Shown one piece after another: positions 33,189 to 43,805 of a DNA stretch of 64,000 nucleotides. The stretch's first letter is position 1, and each line of letters starts with the position of its first letter. Source of the stretch: Clostridium moniliforme (lineage in GTDB: Bacteria > Bacillota > Clostridia > Clostridiales > Clostridiaceae). Both the position numbers and the translations under genes were made by a program. The notes below the pieces were generated by a model that worked only from the letters and a program-made list of their open reading frames with translations, had not been told where the DNA came from and did no database searches. The stretch lies in NCBI RefSeq assembly GCF_017873235.1, contig NZ_JAGGJZ010000003.1:62001-126000 (forward strand), given 5' to 3'.

Positions 33189-35570
33189 ATGAAAGTACCA
33201 TATAATTGGTTAAAAGATTATGTTGATATAAATGTAAATGCAGTAGAACTTGGAGATTTATTAACTTTAACAGGTTCAGCATTAGAAGGAATAATAATTC
33301 AAGGAGATTTAATAAATAGAGTTGTTGTTTGTAAATTTAACTCAATAGAAAAACACCCAGATGCAGAAAAATTAAGCATTTGTCTTGTTGATATTGGAGA
33401 GGATGAAGAACTTCAAATAGTAACAGCTGCAACTAATATGAAAGTTGGAGATAAAGTACCAGTTGCTCTTCATAAGTCAACTTTAGCAGATGGAACAGAA
33501 ATAAAAAAAGGAAAGCTTAGAGGAGTTGTTTCAAATGGAATGTTCTGTTCAGAGGCAGAACTTGGGCTAAAGGGAGAAGATGAAGTAGACGGACTTATGA
33601 TTCTTCCAGAGGATGCTCCAATTGGAATGGAAATAAAAGAATATCTAAAGTTAAAAAAAGAAACTTTAGATTTTGATATAACATCAAATAGACCAGATTG
33701 TTTAAGTATGATTGGAATGGCAAGAGAAACTGCTGCAACACTTAGAACAGAGTATAAAATGCCAAATTTAGAATATAAAGTTACTTCAAATGACAATATA
33801 AATGATGAAATAAAAATAGATGTAAAAGATTCATTATGCAAAAGATATATGGCAAGAGGAGTTAAAAACGTAAAAATAGCCCCATCACCAAAATGGATGC
33901 AAGAGAGACTTTTAGATGCAGGTGTTAGACCAATAAACAATATAGTAGATATTACAAACTTTGTTATGCTTGAAATTGGAGAGCCAATGCATGCCTTTGA
34001 CAGAAGAGAAATTAAATCAAATAACATTGTAATAGAAAAAGCTTCAAATGGAGAGAAATTCACTACTCTAGATGAAATTGAAAGAGAATTAGATGATACA
34101 ATTTTATGTATTAAAGATTCAGAAAATACAATTGCTTTAGCTGGAATTATGGGTGGATTAGATTCAGAAGTTAAAAATGATACTACTGAAATTATATTTG
34201 AATGTGCAAATTTTGATGGAACTAATATAAGAGTTAATTCTAAAAAGCTTGGAATTAGAACAGAAAGTTCAACAAGATTTGAAAAAGATATAGATCCAAA
34301 TCTTGCAGAAATAGCATTAAATAGAGCTTGTGCACTTGTTTGCGAACTAGGTTGCGGAGATGTAATGGAAGGTACAATTGATATATATAATGATATTAAA
34401 GAAGAAGGTTCTATAACAGTTGATTCTAATTGGATTAATAAATTTTTAGGAACAGATATTTCTAAAGAAGAAATGAAGAGATGTTTGGATTCAGTTGATT
34501 TAAAAACTGAAATTAATGGAGATGATCTTCAAATCATAATACCAACATTTAGAGTTGATATTGGAATTAAAGAAGATATTGCAGAAGAAGTTGCAAGAAT
34601 ATATGGATATAACAATATAAAAGGAACTATTTTTAAAGTTCAAACAGAAAGAGAACCAAAGTATAAAAAAGAAATTTTAGATGAAAAAGTTATTAATATA
34701 ATGACAGCAAGTGGATTAAACCAATCTATAAGTTATTCATTTATATCTAAAAAGGCTTTTGATAAAATAGCATTACCAGAAGATAGTGAATTAAGAAAAG
34801 TAGTTACTATAAAGAATCCTTTAGGAGAAGACTATAGTGTTATGAGAACAACAACTATTGCTTCAATGATGGAATCACTTGCAAGAAACTATTCAAGAAA
34901 TAATAGTGAAGCATATCTTTTTGAAATAGGTAAAATATATATTCCTTCAGAGGATCCAACTGAAATTCCAACAGAGAAAAATATTTTAACAGTTGGACTT
35001 TATGGTGATGTAGATTACTTAAACTTAAAGGGAATTGTAGAAAATCTAATTGATGGATTAAAGGTTAAGGGAGTTAAGTTCTTAAGAGAAATAGAAAACC
35101 CAAGCTTCCATCCAGGAAAAACTGCAAAACTTATAGTAGGAAGAAAAATAGAAGCTGGAGTATTTGGAGAAATTCATCCAGATGTTAGTGAAAACTTTGA
35201 TATAGATGTTCCATGCTATATTGCACAAATAGATTTAGATGCTGTTTATGAAAATGTAGAACTTGAAAGTAAATATAAGCCATTACCAAAGTTCCCAGCA
35301 GTTACAAGAGATATTGCACTTTTAGTTGATGAACATATATTAGTTCAAGATATTGAAGATGCAATAAGAAAAGCTGGTGGAAATCTAGTTGAAAAAGTTG
35401 ATCTTTTCGATATATACAGAGGAGAACAAATTCCAGAAGGCAAAAAAAGTATAGCTTATGCAATAGTTTATAGAAACGAATCAAAAACTTTAACTGATAA
35501 GGAAGTTAATAAAGTACATGAAAAAATATTAAGAGCCCTTGAATATAAATTAGGCGCTATTTTAAGATAA
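33189..35570 (+). CDS. pheT: Phenylalanyl-tRNA synthetase beta subunit
   Basis: A 793-residue beta subunit with all usual domains: N-terminal tRNA-binding EMAP-like domain (about 40-150, [19 protein letters not shown]), B3/B4 editing domain ([17 protein letters not shown]), B5 domain, a core resembling the catalytic domain, and a C-terminal ferredoxin-like anticodon-binding domain ([15 protein letters not shown] to the end). It binds tRNA and edits mischarged Tyr-tRNA-Phe. ATG 33189 follows AGGAGG, 33 bases behind pheS. Terminated by the hairpin downstream. Confidence 0.96.
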   Translation: MKVPYNWLKDYVDINVNAVELGDLLTLTGSALEGIIIQGDLINRVVVCKFNSIEKHPDAEKLSICLVDIGEDEELQIVTAATNMKVGDKVPVALHKSTLADGTEIKKGKLRGVVSNGMFCSEAELGLKGEDEVDGLMILPEDAPIGMEIKEYLKLKKETLDFDITSNRPDCLSMIGMARETAATLRTEYKMPNLEYKVTSNDNINDEIKIDVKDSLCKRYMARGVKNVKIAPSPKWMQERLLDAGVRPINNIVDITNFVMLEIGEPMHAFDRREIKSNNIVIEKASNGEKFTTLDEIERELDDTILCIKDSENTIALAGIMGGLDSEVKNDTTEIIFECANFDGTNIRVNSKKLGIRTESSTRFEKDIDPNLAEIALNRACALVCELGCGDVMEGTIDIYNDIKEEGSITVDSNWINKFLGTDISKEEMKRCLDSVDLKTEINGDDLQIIIPTFRVDIGIKEDIAEEVARIYGYNNIKGTIFKVQTEREPKYKKEILDEKVINIMTASGLNQSISYSFISKKAFDKIALPEDSELRKVVTIKNPLGEDYSVMRTTTIASMMESLARNYSRNNSEAYLFEIGKIYIPSEDPTEIPTEKNILTVGLYGDVDYLNLKGIVENLIDGLKVKGVKFLREIENPSFHPGKTAKLIVGRKIEAGVFGEIHPDVSENFDIDVPCYIAQIDLDAVYENVELESKYKPLPKFPAVTRDIALLVDEHILVQDIEDAIRKAGGNLVEKVDLFDIYRGEQIPEGKKSIAYAIVYRNESKTLTDKEVNKVHEKILRALEYKLGAILR

Positions 35571-35576
35571 TATTTA

Positions 35577-35616
35577 GAGAGAGTTAATCATTTTATTAGA
35601 TTAACTCTCTTTTTTT
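35577..35616 (+). terminator. Terminator of pheST
   Basis: AGAGAGTTAATC / GATTAACTCTCT with a 9-base loop, then T7. Confidence 0.88.
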
Positions 35617-35728
35617 ACAAATTTATTAAATATTAATAACCTTTTTACTTTACATAATTGTGAATTTATTAGATATCCAATATAATTAATAGTAAGATTA
35701 ATTATTATATTTTAAGAGGTGGAGTAGT

Positions 35729-37006
35729 ATGGCAAAGGTTACAGTTAATATAAATGGTGTAGACTACAATTTAAAAGGAAAAGAAAATGAAGATTATTTA
35801 AAAGATATTGCTTCATACGTTGATGAAAGAATAAAAGAAATATTAGGAAAAAATTCACTGCTTAGTATTTCACAAGCATCAGTTTTAGCTGCTGTAAATA
35901 TTACAGATGAATTATATAAATCAGATAATGAAATAAGAAATCTTGTAAGTTTAAAAAATAGTATAGAAAAAGAAAAGACAACTTTATTTAAAACTATTGA
36001 AGAACTTAAAAGTGATTTACAAAAAATAAAAGAAGAAAATGAAAATATAAAAAATGGAAGAGATAATACTATTAATGGGTTAAAAAGCGATAGAGAAGCT
36101 TTATTAAAAGAATTAAAAGAAATTAAAGAGAGTAAAAAAGTTATAGAAACTAATTTAAATAAATCTTTAAACGAAATTAAATTAAAAGAAAAAGAAATTG
36201 AAAAAATAAAAGAAGAAAATAGTAAGATTAAAGAAGAAAAAGATTCATTATTAAAATTAAATAAAGAAGTTAAAGAAAACTTAAGAAGTTCTTTAATTGA
36301 AAAAGATGAAAGAGAAAGATTACTTCAAAAAGAGATAAGAGAACTTCAAGAGAAAAATATTAATAGTAAAAAAGAAGTAGAAAACAGCATATTAAAAAAC
36401 AAGGTTCTAGTTAAAGAAATAGAAGAAGGTAAAAAGGAAAAAGAAGAAATCTTAAATACTATAGAAAACTTTAAAAATAAAAAGAATTCCCTTGAAGTTG
36501 AAATGGACAATCTTAGGAATAAAAATAAAGAACTTAAAGATAAGTTGAAAAAAGATGAATATACATTAAAGGAATATGAAGTTAATTATGAAAATGCTAA
36601 AAATAATTTAGATGAAAGTAATAAAAGTTTAAATAAATTACAATCAGATTATGAAAAGTTACAAAATTTAATTAAAGAAGAAAAAGATAAAAAGGAAAAA
36701 GAATTAAATAATTTAAAAAATATAAAAGAAGAGAAGGAAATTAAGGTAGAAGCTCTTAATAAAGAAATAGAAGAATTAAAAGGTATAATAAATAATGAAA
36801 AGAATAAATCTGAAGAATTACAAGAAAGAGTAAAAAAACTTGAAAAAGATAAAAGTACTTTAATAGAAGCTGGAAAGGGTACAAGAGTTGCATTCCAGAG
36901 CAATAAATATAAGGTTCTTGATTTAGAAAAGAAACTTTTAGATACTCAAATTGAACTTGCTAAAGCTAAAATGAAAAATGAACCAGCCCTTTTAAAGAGA
37001 AAATAA
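35729..37006 (+). CDS. zapA: ZapA-domain protein with very long coiled coil
   Basis: A 425-residue protein. Residues 1-70 form a ZapA domain (VTVNINGVDYNLKGKENEDY, VDERIKEIL, ASVLAAVNITDELYK), which in ZapA binds and bundles FtsZ at the division site. From about 72 to 385 there is an almost unbroken heptad-rich coiled coil of Lys, Glu, Leu and Asn. The last 40 residues (GTRVAFQSNKYKVLDLEKKLLDTQIELAKAK) form a separate, better conserved tail. Typical ZapA proteins have only about 85-150 residues, so the coiled coil is a large extension. ATG 35729 follows AGAGGTGG. It stands alone between pheT and the U32 gene. Confidence 0.85.
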   Translation: MAKVTVNINGVDYNLKGKENEDYLKDIASYVDERIKEILGKNSLLSISQASVLAAVNITDELYKSDNEIRNLVSLKNSIEKEKTTLFKTIEELKSDLQKIKEENENIKNGRDNTINGLKSDREALLKELKEIKESKKVIETNLNKSLNEIKLKEKEIEKIKEENSKIKEEKDSLLKLNKEVKENLRSSLIEKDERERLLQKEIRELQEKNINSKKEVENSILKNKVLVKEIEEGKKEKEEILNTIENFKNKKNSLEVEMDNLRNKNKELKDKLKKDEYTLKEYEVNYENAKNNLDESNKSLNKLQSDYEKLQNLIKEEKDKKEKELNNLKNIKEEKEIKVEALNKEIEELKGIINNEKNKSEELQERVKKLEKDKSTLIEAGKGTRVAFQSNKYKVLDLEKKLLDTQIELAKAKMKNEPALLKRK

Positions 37007-37009
37007 AAC

Positions 37010-37046
37010 TTTAGTGCTGAGTAACTTAAATTTTGCTCAGTACTTT
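37010..37046 (+). terminator. Terminator of the zapA-like gene
   Basis: GTGCTGAGTAA and TTGCTCAGTAC pair with G-U steps around a short AT loop, then TTTATTTTT. Confidence 0.65.
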
Positions 37047-37123
37047 ATTTTTAATAAGTAATGAGGTAAACTAAAAAGATATGACAAAAGAGAAGTTTTA
37101 GTTAACTTATAGGAGAGATGTAA

Positions 37124-39466
37124 ATGAAAAAAATAGAGATTCTAGCTCCAGCTGGAAGTATGGAAAGTCTTTACGCAGCAATAAATAATGGAGCAGATGC
37201 TATATATTTAGGAGGCGATAAGTTTTCAGCAAGAGCTTATGCTTCAAACTTTAATAATGAAAATATGAAAAAAGCAGTAGACTATGCTCATAGTTATGGA
37301 GTATCAGTTTATGTTACTATGAATACACTTTTAAAGGAAGAGGAATTACCTAAAGCATTAAAATATGCAGGGTATCTTTATGAAATTGGAGTAGATGCTC
37401 TTATAATACAGGATCTTGGACTTTTTAAAGTTATTAAGGAAAAATATAATGACTTTGAGTTACATGCTTCAACTCAAATGACTATTCATAATGGAGAAGG
37501 AGCAATTTATTTTAAAGATAAAGGCTTTCATAGAATAGTATTATCAAGGGAATTATCTTTTGATGAAATTAAATATATATCAAAAGATTTAAATATAGAA
37601 ACTGAAATGTTTGTTCATGGTGCACTTTGTGTATGCTATTCAGGACAGTGTTTAATGAGTTCTATGATAGGTGGAAGAAGTGGTAATAGAGGAAGATGTG
37701 CTCAGCCTTGTAGAATGGAGTATACTTTAAGAAATAGTAATGGAGAAGAGAAAAAGGGATATTTACTTTCTCCAAAGGATATGTGCACCATTGAAGATGT
37801 AAATAAAATAATTGATAGTGGTGCTTATTCACTTAAAATAGAAGGAAGAATGAAAAGACCAGAATATGTAGCTGGAGTAGTTCGAAATTACAGAAAAGCA
37901 GTAGATAAAGAATTATATAATAAGGACTTTAATGTAAAAGAAGGCAAAAAGGAACTACTTCAATTATTTAATAGAGAAGGCTTTTCAAAGGCATATTTAA
38001 ATAAAAATATTGGAAAAGATATGATGAGCTATAATTTCCCAAAAAACACAGGAGTTTTACTTGGAAAGGTAATAGATGGTGGAGAAATAATATTATATCA
38101 AGATATTTCTCTAGGTGATGGAGTAAGAGTTTCAGATGGAGGCTTTACTTGTAGTAAAATAATAAAAAATAAAAATGAAGTAAAGGAAGCTTATAAAGGA
38201 GATAAGGTTAAATTATTCCCAATAGGTTATAAAAAGGGAGATTTCTTATATAAAATGTCTGATAAAAAGCTAACTTTAGAGTTAAGTGAGGGAGTAAAGC
38301 CTTATGAAAGAAAAATTTCTTTAAAGGGATATTTGAAATTTAATGTAAATGAAGAAGTTAAATTAGGAGCTCTTTTTAAAGATAATTATTATGAAGTTTC
38401 AGGAAGTATAGTTGAAGAAGCAACTAATAGACCTTTAGATAAGGAAAGAATAGAAAAGGCATTATTTAAATCAGGAGATTATCCATATAGATTTGAAGAA
38501 ATAGAATTTTCTTCCTTTGATGATGGATTTATTAGAATTGGAGAATTAAATGAACTTAGAAGAGAATTATTTGAAAAAATAATTAAAGGAGAATGTTCAA
38601 AGTATAGAAGAATAAGACAGGGTAAAGAAAAGCCTTTTAAAGAAATAGAAAGAGAAAGCAAAAATATAGAAATTCTTCCTAAAGTAATATTAAAGGAGCA
38701 ATTTGAAGAGATTAAAAATGATTTTGATTTTATTGCTGTAGATGTATTTAATAGGGATAAAAATGGAATAAGAATAAATGATTTAAAAGATTATAGTAAG
38801 GAATGTAATTTAATATTAAGATTACCTAATATAATAAAAGAAGAATTTAATTCTGTTATAAATGTTATAGAGAAGTGCAAACCATATATTAAAGGGTTAA
38901 TTACTTCAAATATAGGTATAATAAATAAATATAAAAAAGAACTATATATTATTGGTGATTATAAATTAAATATATTTAATAAAGAAACATTAGAATTCTA
39001 TAAAGGAGATATGGATATATTAACTATTAGTGAGGAACTTAATAGAAAAGAAATAAAGGCTTCTTTAAAAGGATTTAAAGGAAATGTAGCTAAAATAATA
39101 TATGGTAAAACAGAACTTATGGTAAGTGAGTATTGTCCTATAGGAAGTACCTTTGGTGAAAAGTGTACAGATAAAGATTGTAACAAGGCATGTGAAAGAG
39201 ATAGTTTTACATTAATTGATAGGGTAAATGAAAAATTTAATATAATGACTGATGTTTTTTGTAGAAGTCATATATTAAATTCTCTTCCATTAAATTTAAT
39301 AGAAGAAATTGATGATTTAAAAGATATGGGGATTTCATCATTAAGATTAGATTTTACTGATGAAGGAAGAGATAAAGTAAGAAAAGTTATTAATGAGCTT
39401 AATGGAAAAATTTTAATAGATAATAAAAATTATACAAAGGGCCATTACAGAAGAGGTGTAGAATAA
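37124..39466 (+). CDS. U32 family protein (peptidase U32 / RlhA-like RNA hydroxylase)
   Basis: A 780-residue protein of the U32 family. The N-terminal TIM-barrel part begins EILAPAGSMESLYAAINNGADAIYLGG and includes the U32 signature ETEMFVHGALCVCYSGQC followed by GGRSGNRGRCAQPCR, with cysteines that can hold a cofactor. A further domain covers about 390-500, and a C-terminal module carries a second cysteine set (CPIGSTFGEKCTDKDC). Once annotated as collagenase-like proteases, family members such as RlhA and TrhP are now known to act in RNA hydroxylation with prephenate or iron-sulfur chemistry. The mutS2 gene follows after 3 bases, so they are cotranscribed. Confidence 0.88.
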   Translation: MKKIEILAPAGSMESLYAAINNGADAIYLGGDKFSARAYASNFNNENMKKAVDYAHSYGVSVYVTMNTLLKEEELPKALKYAGYLYEIGVDALIIQDLGLFKVIKEKYNDFELHASTQMTIHNGEGAIYFKDKGFHRIVLSRELSFDEIKYISKDLNIETEMFVHGALCVCYSGQCLMSSMIGGRSGNRGRCAQPCRMEYTLRNSNGEEKKGYLLSPKDMCTIEDVNKIIDSGAYSLKIEGRMKRPEYVAGVVRNYRKAVDKELYNKDFNVKEGKKELLQLFNREGFSKAYLNKNIGKDMMSYNFPKNTGVLLGKVIDGGEIILYQDISLGDGVRVSDGGFTCSKIIKNKNEVKEAYKGDKVKLFPIGYKKGDFLYKMSDKKLTLELSEGVKPYERKISLKGYLKFNVNEEVKLGALFKDNYYEVSGSIVEEATNRPLDKERIEKALFKSGDYPYRFEEIEFSSFDDGFIRIGELNELRRELFEKIIKGECSKYRRIRQGKEKPFKEIERESKNIEILPKVILKEQFEEIKNDFDFIAVDVFNRDKNGIRINDLKDYSKECNLILRLPNIIKEEFNSVINVIEKCKPYIKGLITSNIGIINKYKKELYIIGDYKLNIFNKETLEFYKGDMDILTISEELNRKEIKASLKGFKGNVAKIIYGKTELMVSEYCPIGSTFGEKCTDKDCNKACERDSFTLIDRVNEKFNIMTDVFCRSHILNSLPLNLIEEIDDLKDMGISSLRLDFTDEGRDKVRKVINELNGKILIDNKNYTKGHYRRGVE

Positions 39467-39469
39467 AAA

Positions 39470-41830
39470 ATGAATGAAAGAACCTTTAGAGTTTTAGAAT
39501 TTCAAAAGATTAAAGAAAATTTAAAAAAATACTCAAAAACACAAGGGGGAAAAGCTTTAATAGATAAGTTAACTCCTTATGAAACAAAGTATGAAGTAGA
39601 AATTGCACTAAAAGAAACTAAAGAAGCACTTGATATGTTAGTTACAAAGGGAGCTCCTCCTTTTGAAGGATTATATGATGTACGTGAAGGGCTTCAACGG
39701 GCAGATAAAGGTGGAGTTTTATCACCAGGACAGCTTTTGAGAATAGGAAACATGTTAAAGTGTTCAAGAAGATTTAAAAAGTATGTTGAAAGAGAAGAGG
39801 AAGAAATAGCCTTTGAAAGAATAGAAGATTTAGCATATATTTTAGAACCTTTAAAGGGATTAGAGGATGAAATTGAAATTTCTATTATATCAGAAGATGA
39901 AGTAAGTGATAGAGCTTCAAGCACTCTTAGAAGTATTAGAAGAAGTTTAAAAGAAAAAAATTCATCTGTTAGAGAAAGAATAAATGGTATAGTTAGAAGC
40001 TACTCAAAATATCTTCAAGAAACTCTTTATACTATGAGAGGGGAAAGATATGTTCTTCCCGTAAAGGTTGAGTATAAAGGTCAAGTTCCAGGTATAGTAC
40101 ATGATCAAAGTTCAACTGGGGCAACTCTATTTATTGAGCCGATGAGTTTAGTTAATTTAAATAATGAAATTAAAGAACTTATGCTTAAGGAAAAGGCAGA
40201 AATAGAAAGAATATTAACAGTTCTTTCAAAGAAGGTTTCAAATAATATTGAAATTTGTAAGAGTAACAATAAAATATTAGGAGAACTTGATTTTATATTT
40301 GCAAAAGGAGCTTATGCTTCAAAAATAGATGGAATATATCCAAGGGTTAGTGAAGATGGAAGATTTGATATAATATCAGCAAGACATCCATTAATAGAAC
40401 CTAAAGATGTTGTATCTTCAGATATATATTTAGGAAAAGATAAAAATGTAATTATGATTACAGGTCCTAATACAGGTGGTAAAACAGTTACATTAAAAAC
40501 AATAGGTCTTTTACATCTTATGGGGATGTGTGGACTTTTAATACCTGCAATGGAAGGTTCAACTATAGCCTTTTATAATGAAATATTTGCAGATATTGGA
40601 GATGAGCAAAGTATAGAGCAATCACTATCAACTTTTTCAGCTCACATGACAAATATTGTTGACATTATGTCAAAGGCCACAAGAGAATCACTTGTTCTTT
40701 TTGATGAACTTGGAGCAGGAACAGATCCAACAGAGGGAGCTGCATTAGCTGCTTCAATAATTGAAAATTTAAAATCAAGAGGAACTAAAGTAATTGCAAC
40801 AACACATTATAGTGAACTTAAAGGATATGCTTTAAGAACAGATGATGTAGAAAATGCTTCAGTTGAGTTTGATGTAAAAACTTTAAGACCAACATATAGA
40901 CTTTTAATTGGAATTCCAGGAAAATCAAATGCCTTTGAAATATCAAGAAGATTAGGTCTTAGTGAAGGTGTAATTAAAGATGCCAAGAAATTTATAGCGG
41001 AGGATAATCTTCAATTTGAAGATTTAATAAGAGAGCTTCAAGAAAAAAGTATAATTGCAAAAAGAGATGCAAGAGAAGCTATGAAAGAAAGAGCCGAGGC
41101 AATAGATTTAAAGAAAAAATATGATGAAAAACTTAAAAAGTTAGAAAAGACAAGAGATAAAGCTTATATGGATGCAAGAAAAGAAGCTAAGGACATAATA
41201 GCAAATGCTAAAGATGAAGCAGATGAAATCTTAAAAGCTATGAGAGAACTTGAAAAGATGGGTATTTCAGGTGGCGGAAGAAATAGACTTGAAGAAGAAA
41301 GAAGAAAACTTAAAGAAAGTCTTGAAAGTAAAGAGAAATCAATTTATGCCCAAAAGGAACAAAATGGGGAAAAAATAAAAAATATAAAACTTGGAATGGA
41401 AGCATATCTTCCATCATTAAATCAAAATGTAGTTATAATTTCTCTTCCAGATAATAAAGGTGAAGTTTTAGTTGAAGCTGGAATTATGAAAATAAGTGTT
41501 AAAGCAGATGATTTAAGAGCATTAGAAAATAAAAAAGTAAAAACTAAAGAAAAGAAAAAGAGAGAAGTTAAGTTAAACTTAAGTAATATAGAAAGTAGAA
41601 TAGATTTAAGAGGGATGGATGCTGAAGAAGCCTGCTTTAGAGTTGATAAATATTTAGATGATGCCTATAGAGCCAATTTAGGCGAAGTAACAATTGTTCA
41701 TGGAAAAGGAACTGGTGTATTAAGAAAAGCTATAAATGATATGCTAAAGAGACAACCACATGTAAAAAGTTATAGACTTGGAGTTTATGGCGAAGGTGGA
41801 GATGGTGTTACTATTGCAATATTAAAATAA
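39470..41830 (+). CDS. mutS2: MutS2 ATPase / Smr endonuclease
   Basis: A 786-residue MutS2. The MutS-like core has Walker A ITGPNTGGKT at about 330-339 and Walker B SLVLFDELGAGTDPTEGAAL. A coiled-coil/linker segment (about 510-630) follows, and an Smr nuclease domain ends the protein (IDLRGMDAEEACFRVDKYL, VIHGKGTGVLR-type HGKGTGVLRKA). MutS2 proteins suppress recombination or, in Bacillus, act as ribosome-collision splitting factors. Start ATG 39470 is 3 bases after the U32 stop. A long hairpin terminator ends the unit. Confidence 0.95.
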   Translation: MNERTFRVLEFQKIKENLKKYSKTQGGKALIDKLTPYETKYEVEIALKETKEALDMLVTKGAPPFEGLYDVREGLQRADKGGVLSPGQLLRIGNMLKCSRRFKKYVEREEEEIAFERIEDLAYILEPLKGLEDEIEISIISEDEVSDRASSTLRSIRRSLKEKNSSVRERINGIVRSYSKYLQETLYTMRGERYVLPVKVEYKGQVPGIVHDQSSTGATLFIEPMSLVNLNNEIKELMLKEKAEIERILTVLSKKVSNNIEICKSNNKILGELDFIFAKGAYASKIDGIYPRVSEDGRFDIISARHPLIEPKDVVSSDIYLGKDKNVIMITGPNTGGKTVTLKTIGLLHLMGMCGLLIPAMEGSTIAFYNEIFADIGDEQSIEQSLSTFSAHMTNIVDIMSKATRESLVLFDELGAGTDPTEGAALAASIIENLKSRGTKVIATTHYSELKGYALRTDDVENASVEFDVKTLRPTYRLLIGIPGKSNAFEISRRLGLSEGVIKDAKKFIAEDNLQFEDLIRELQEKSIIAKRDAREAMKERAEAIDLKKKYDEKLKKLEKTRDKAYMDARKEAKDIIANAKDEADEILKAMRELEKMGISGGGRNRLEEERRKLKESLESKEKSIYAQKEQNGEKIKNIKLGMEAYLPSLNQNVVIISLPDNKGEVLVEAGIMKISVKADDLRALENKKVKTKEKKKREVKLNLSNIESRIDLRGMDAEEACFRVDKYLDDAYRANLGEVTIVHGKGTGVLRKAINDMLKRQPHVKSYRLGVYGEGGDGVTIAILK

Positions 41831-41850
41831 TTAAAATATAAAATAAGTTT

Positions 41851-41926
41851 GATATGCTGCCCTTATAATAATGAGAGTTTAGATAATAAAACTGTAATTA
41901 TAAAGGAGCATATCATTTTTTTATTA
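41851..41926 (+). terminator. Long imperfect hairpin terminator after mutS2
   Basis: GATATGCTGCCCTTATAAT pairs with ATTATAAAGGAGCATATC with one bulge, closing a loop of about 30 bases, followed by T7. Confidence 0.7.
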
Positions 41927-42111
41927 TCTAAGTTTTTAATAGATTTTGTAAAAAAATTTAAAAATAAAAATACAGAATTAGACAAGTTTTAAGCGTTTAC
42001 ATTGTATGATTTAAAAAAAGTTAAGAATTATTCTTTATTTTTTCCTTTTTGTAATTTATAATGATTGTATGTTTTTTTATAATAACGGAAACTAGAAACA
42101 GGAGAGATAAT

Positions 42112-43062
42112 ATGATAAATAAAGATTCATACATACTAGTTATAGGAGCATCAATTGTTGATATACTAGGATTTAGTAGAAATACATATAAGGAAAAAGA
42201 TTCTAATCCAGGTAATATTAAGATTTCACTTGGTGGGGTTTGTAGAAATATTTCAGAAAATCTTGCAAGGGTAGGAGTAAATACTAAGTTTATTTCAATT
42301 ATTGGAGATGATGAAAATGGAAGAAATATTTTAAATCATTCAAAGATGATTGGATATGATATGGAAGATTCATTAATTCTTGAAGGTGGTTGTACTCCAA
42401 CATATATGGCAATACTTGATCATACAGGAGATATGGCATCAGCAGTAGTGGATATGGAAAGTTTAGATGAAATGGATACTGATTTTATAGACTCAAAGAA
42501 AGAAATAATTATAAATTCTGAATACACAATATTAGATGCAGATGATGCAGAAATACTTGAATATATATTAACTAATTTTAAAGGACAAACTAAATTTATA
42601 TTAGATCCAGTATCAGCTGCTAAAGCAGAAAAAATAAAACACTTAATAAAATATTTTCATACAATAAAGCCAAATAGATATGAAGCAGAAATTCTTTGTG
42701 GATTTAAAATAGAGACAAAAGAAGATTTAAAAAGAGCTGGAGATTATTTCTTATCACTAGGAATAGAAAATATTTTTATTAGTTTAGATGCTGATGGAAT
42801 ATATTATACAAATGGAAAAGAAAGTGGACAAATAAAGGCTACAGATGTAAAAGTTAAAAATACTACAGGTGCGGGAGATTCTTTTGTTGCAGGTGTAGGA
42901 TATGGATATATGAATAATTTATCATTAAAAGATACAGTAAAATATGCAATAGCAATGTCTATAATAACTATTTCTCATGAGGATACAATAAATCCAAAAA
43001 TGAGTGATGAATATGTAGATGTATATTTAAATAAAATAAATTGGGAAGAAAATACATATTAA
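42112..43062 (+). CDS. PfkB-family carbohydrate/nucleoside kinase
   Basis: A 316-residue ribokinase-fold sugar or nucleoside kinase. The N-terminal GGVCRNISENLARVG block and the C-terminal PfkB signature TTGAGDSFVAGVGYG, with the catalytic Asp, are clear. VIGASIVDILGFS at the start recalls pseudouridine kinases, but the substrate cannot be fixed. ATG 42112 has AGGAG 8 bases upstream; the frame extends to 42061 without a site. A single gene with its own terminator. Confidence 0.85.
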   Translation: MINKDSYILVIGASIVDILGFSRNTYKEKDSNPGNIKISLGGVCRNISENLARVGVNTKFISIIGDDENGRNILNHSKMIGYDMEDSLILEGGCTPTYMAILDHTGDMASAVVDMESLDEMDTDFIDSKKEIIINSEYTILDADDAEILEYILTNFKGQTKFILDPVSAAKAEKIKHLIKYFHTIKPNRYEAEILCGFKIETKEDLKRAGDYFLSLGIENIFISLDADGIYYTNGKESGQIKATDVKVKNTTGAGDSFVAGVGYGYMNNLSLKDTVKYAIAMSIITISHEDTINPKMSDEYVDVYLNKINWEENTY

Positions 43063-43068
43063 TTTATT

Positions 43069-43102
43069 GACAGCTTTGGATTTAATCCTTAGCTGTTTTT
43101 TG
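43069..43102 (+). terminator. Terminator after the PfkB kinase gene
   Basis: ACAGCTTTGGATT pairs with AATCCTTAGCTGT (one mismatch region), then T6. Confidence 0.75.
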
Positions 43103-43126
43103 TAAAAATAAGAAAGGAGATGAATT

Positions 43127-43795
43127 ATGGGGGATATTACTATTTTTATAGCTTTTTTTGGTGGGCTAGTTTCCTTTTTATCACCTTGTGTACTTCCATT
43201 AATTCCAGCTTATATAAGTATTTTAGTTGATGAAGATAAAAATTTAAAAAAGAATAAGGTTTTATCTCAAAGTTTATTATTTATTTTAGGATTTACTATA
43301 ATATTTATAATTATGGGAGCATCAGGTTCTTTAATTGGAAAATTGTTTGGGGAGAATATAAAATTTTTTAGAATTTTAGCTGGATTTATAATAATAATTT
43401 TTGGATTACAAACTACTGAAATAATAAAGATAAAATTTTTATATAGAGAGAAAAGATTTACTAAAAGGATTAAAGACTTTGGTCCAGTTGTTATGGGAAT
43501 GGCTTTTGCAGCAGGATGGACACCTTGCATAGGACCTATACTTGGAAGTATATTAATTTATGCTTCTTTAAAAAGTGAATTGATAACAGGAATTATAATG
43601 CTATTGTTTTATTCTTTAGGTATGGGAGTACCATTTTTAATAACGGCAATATTAATTGAAAAATTCGATTTCGTTAGAAAAAAGATTTATAAATATATGA
43701 TAACTATTAAAAAGATTTCAGGTGTATTTATGGTTATAATTGGATTACTTATTTTAAGTAATAAACTTTTAGTTTTTATTGGACTATTAACTTAG
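43127..43795 (+). CDS. ccdA: CcdA-type thiol-disulfide transmembrane protein
   Basis: A 222-residue membrane protein with six predicted spans and the DsbD/CcdA transmembrane domain. The two redox cysteines lie in membrane spans: SPCVLPLIPAY near the N-terminus and AGWTPCIGPILGS in the middle. It moves reducing power from cytosolic thioredoxin to an outside partner, here almost surely the TlpA-like protein encoded 10 bases downstream. In an anaerobe without obvious cytochrome c genes in the window, the target is more likely spore or surface proteins. Confidence 0.92.
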   Translation: MGDITIFIAFFGGLVSFLSPCVLPLIPAYISILVDEDKNLKKNKVLSQSLLFILGFTIIFIIMGASGSLIGKLFGENIKFFRILAGFIIIIFGLQTTEIIKIKFLYREKRFTKRIKDFGPVVMGMAFAAGWTPCIGPILGSILIYASLKSELITGIIMLLFYSLGMGVPFLITAILIEKFDFVRKKIYKYMITIKKISGVFMVIIGLLILSNKLLVFIGLLT

Positions 43796-43805
43796 GAGGT
43801 TATAT

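Noticed and set aside
33470-34063. 197-codon open frame on the minus strand inside pheT
   Set aside because: Fully covered by pheT with its motifs; Ser/Phe/Ile-rich translation is typical of the antisense of AT-rich coding sequence.
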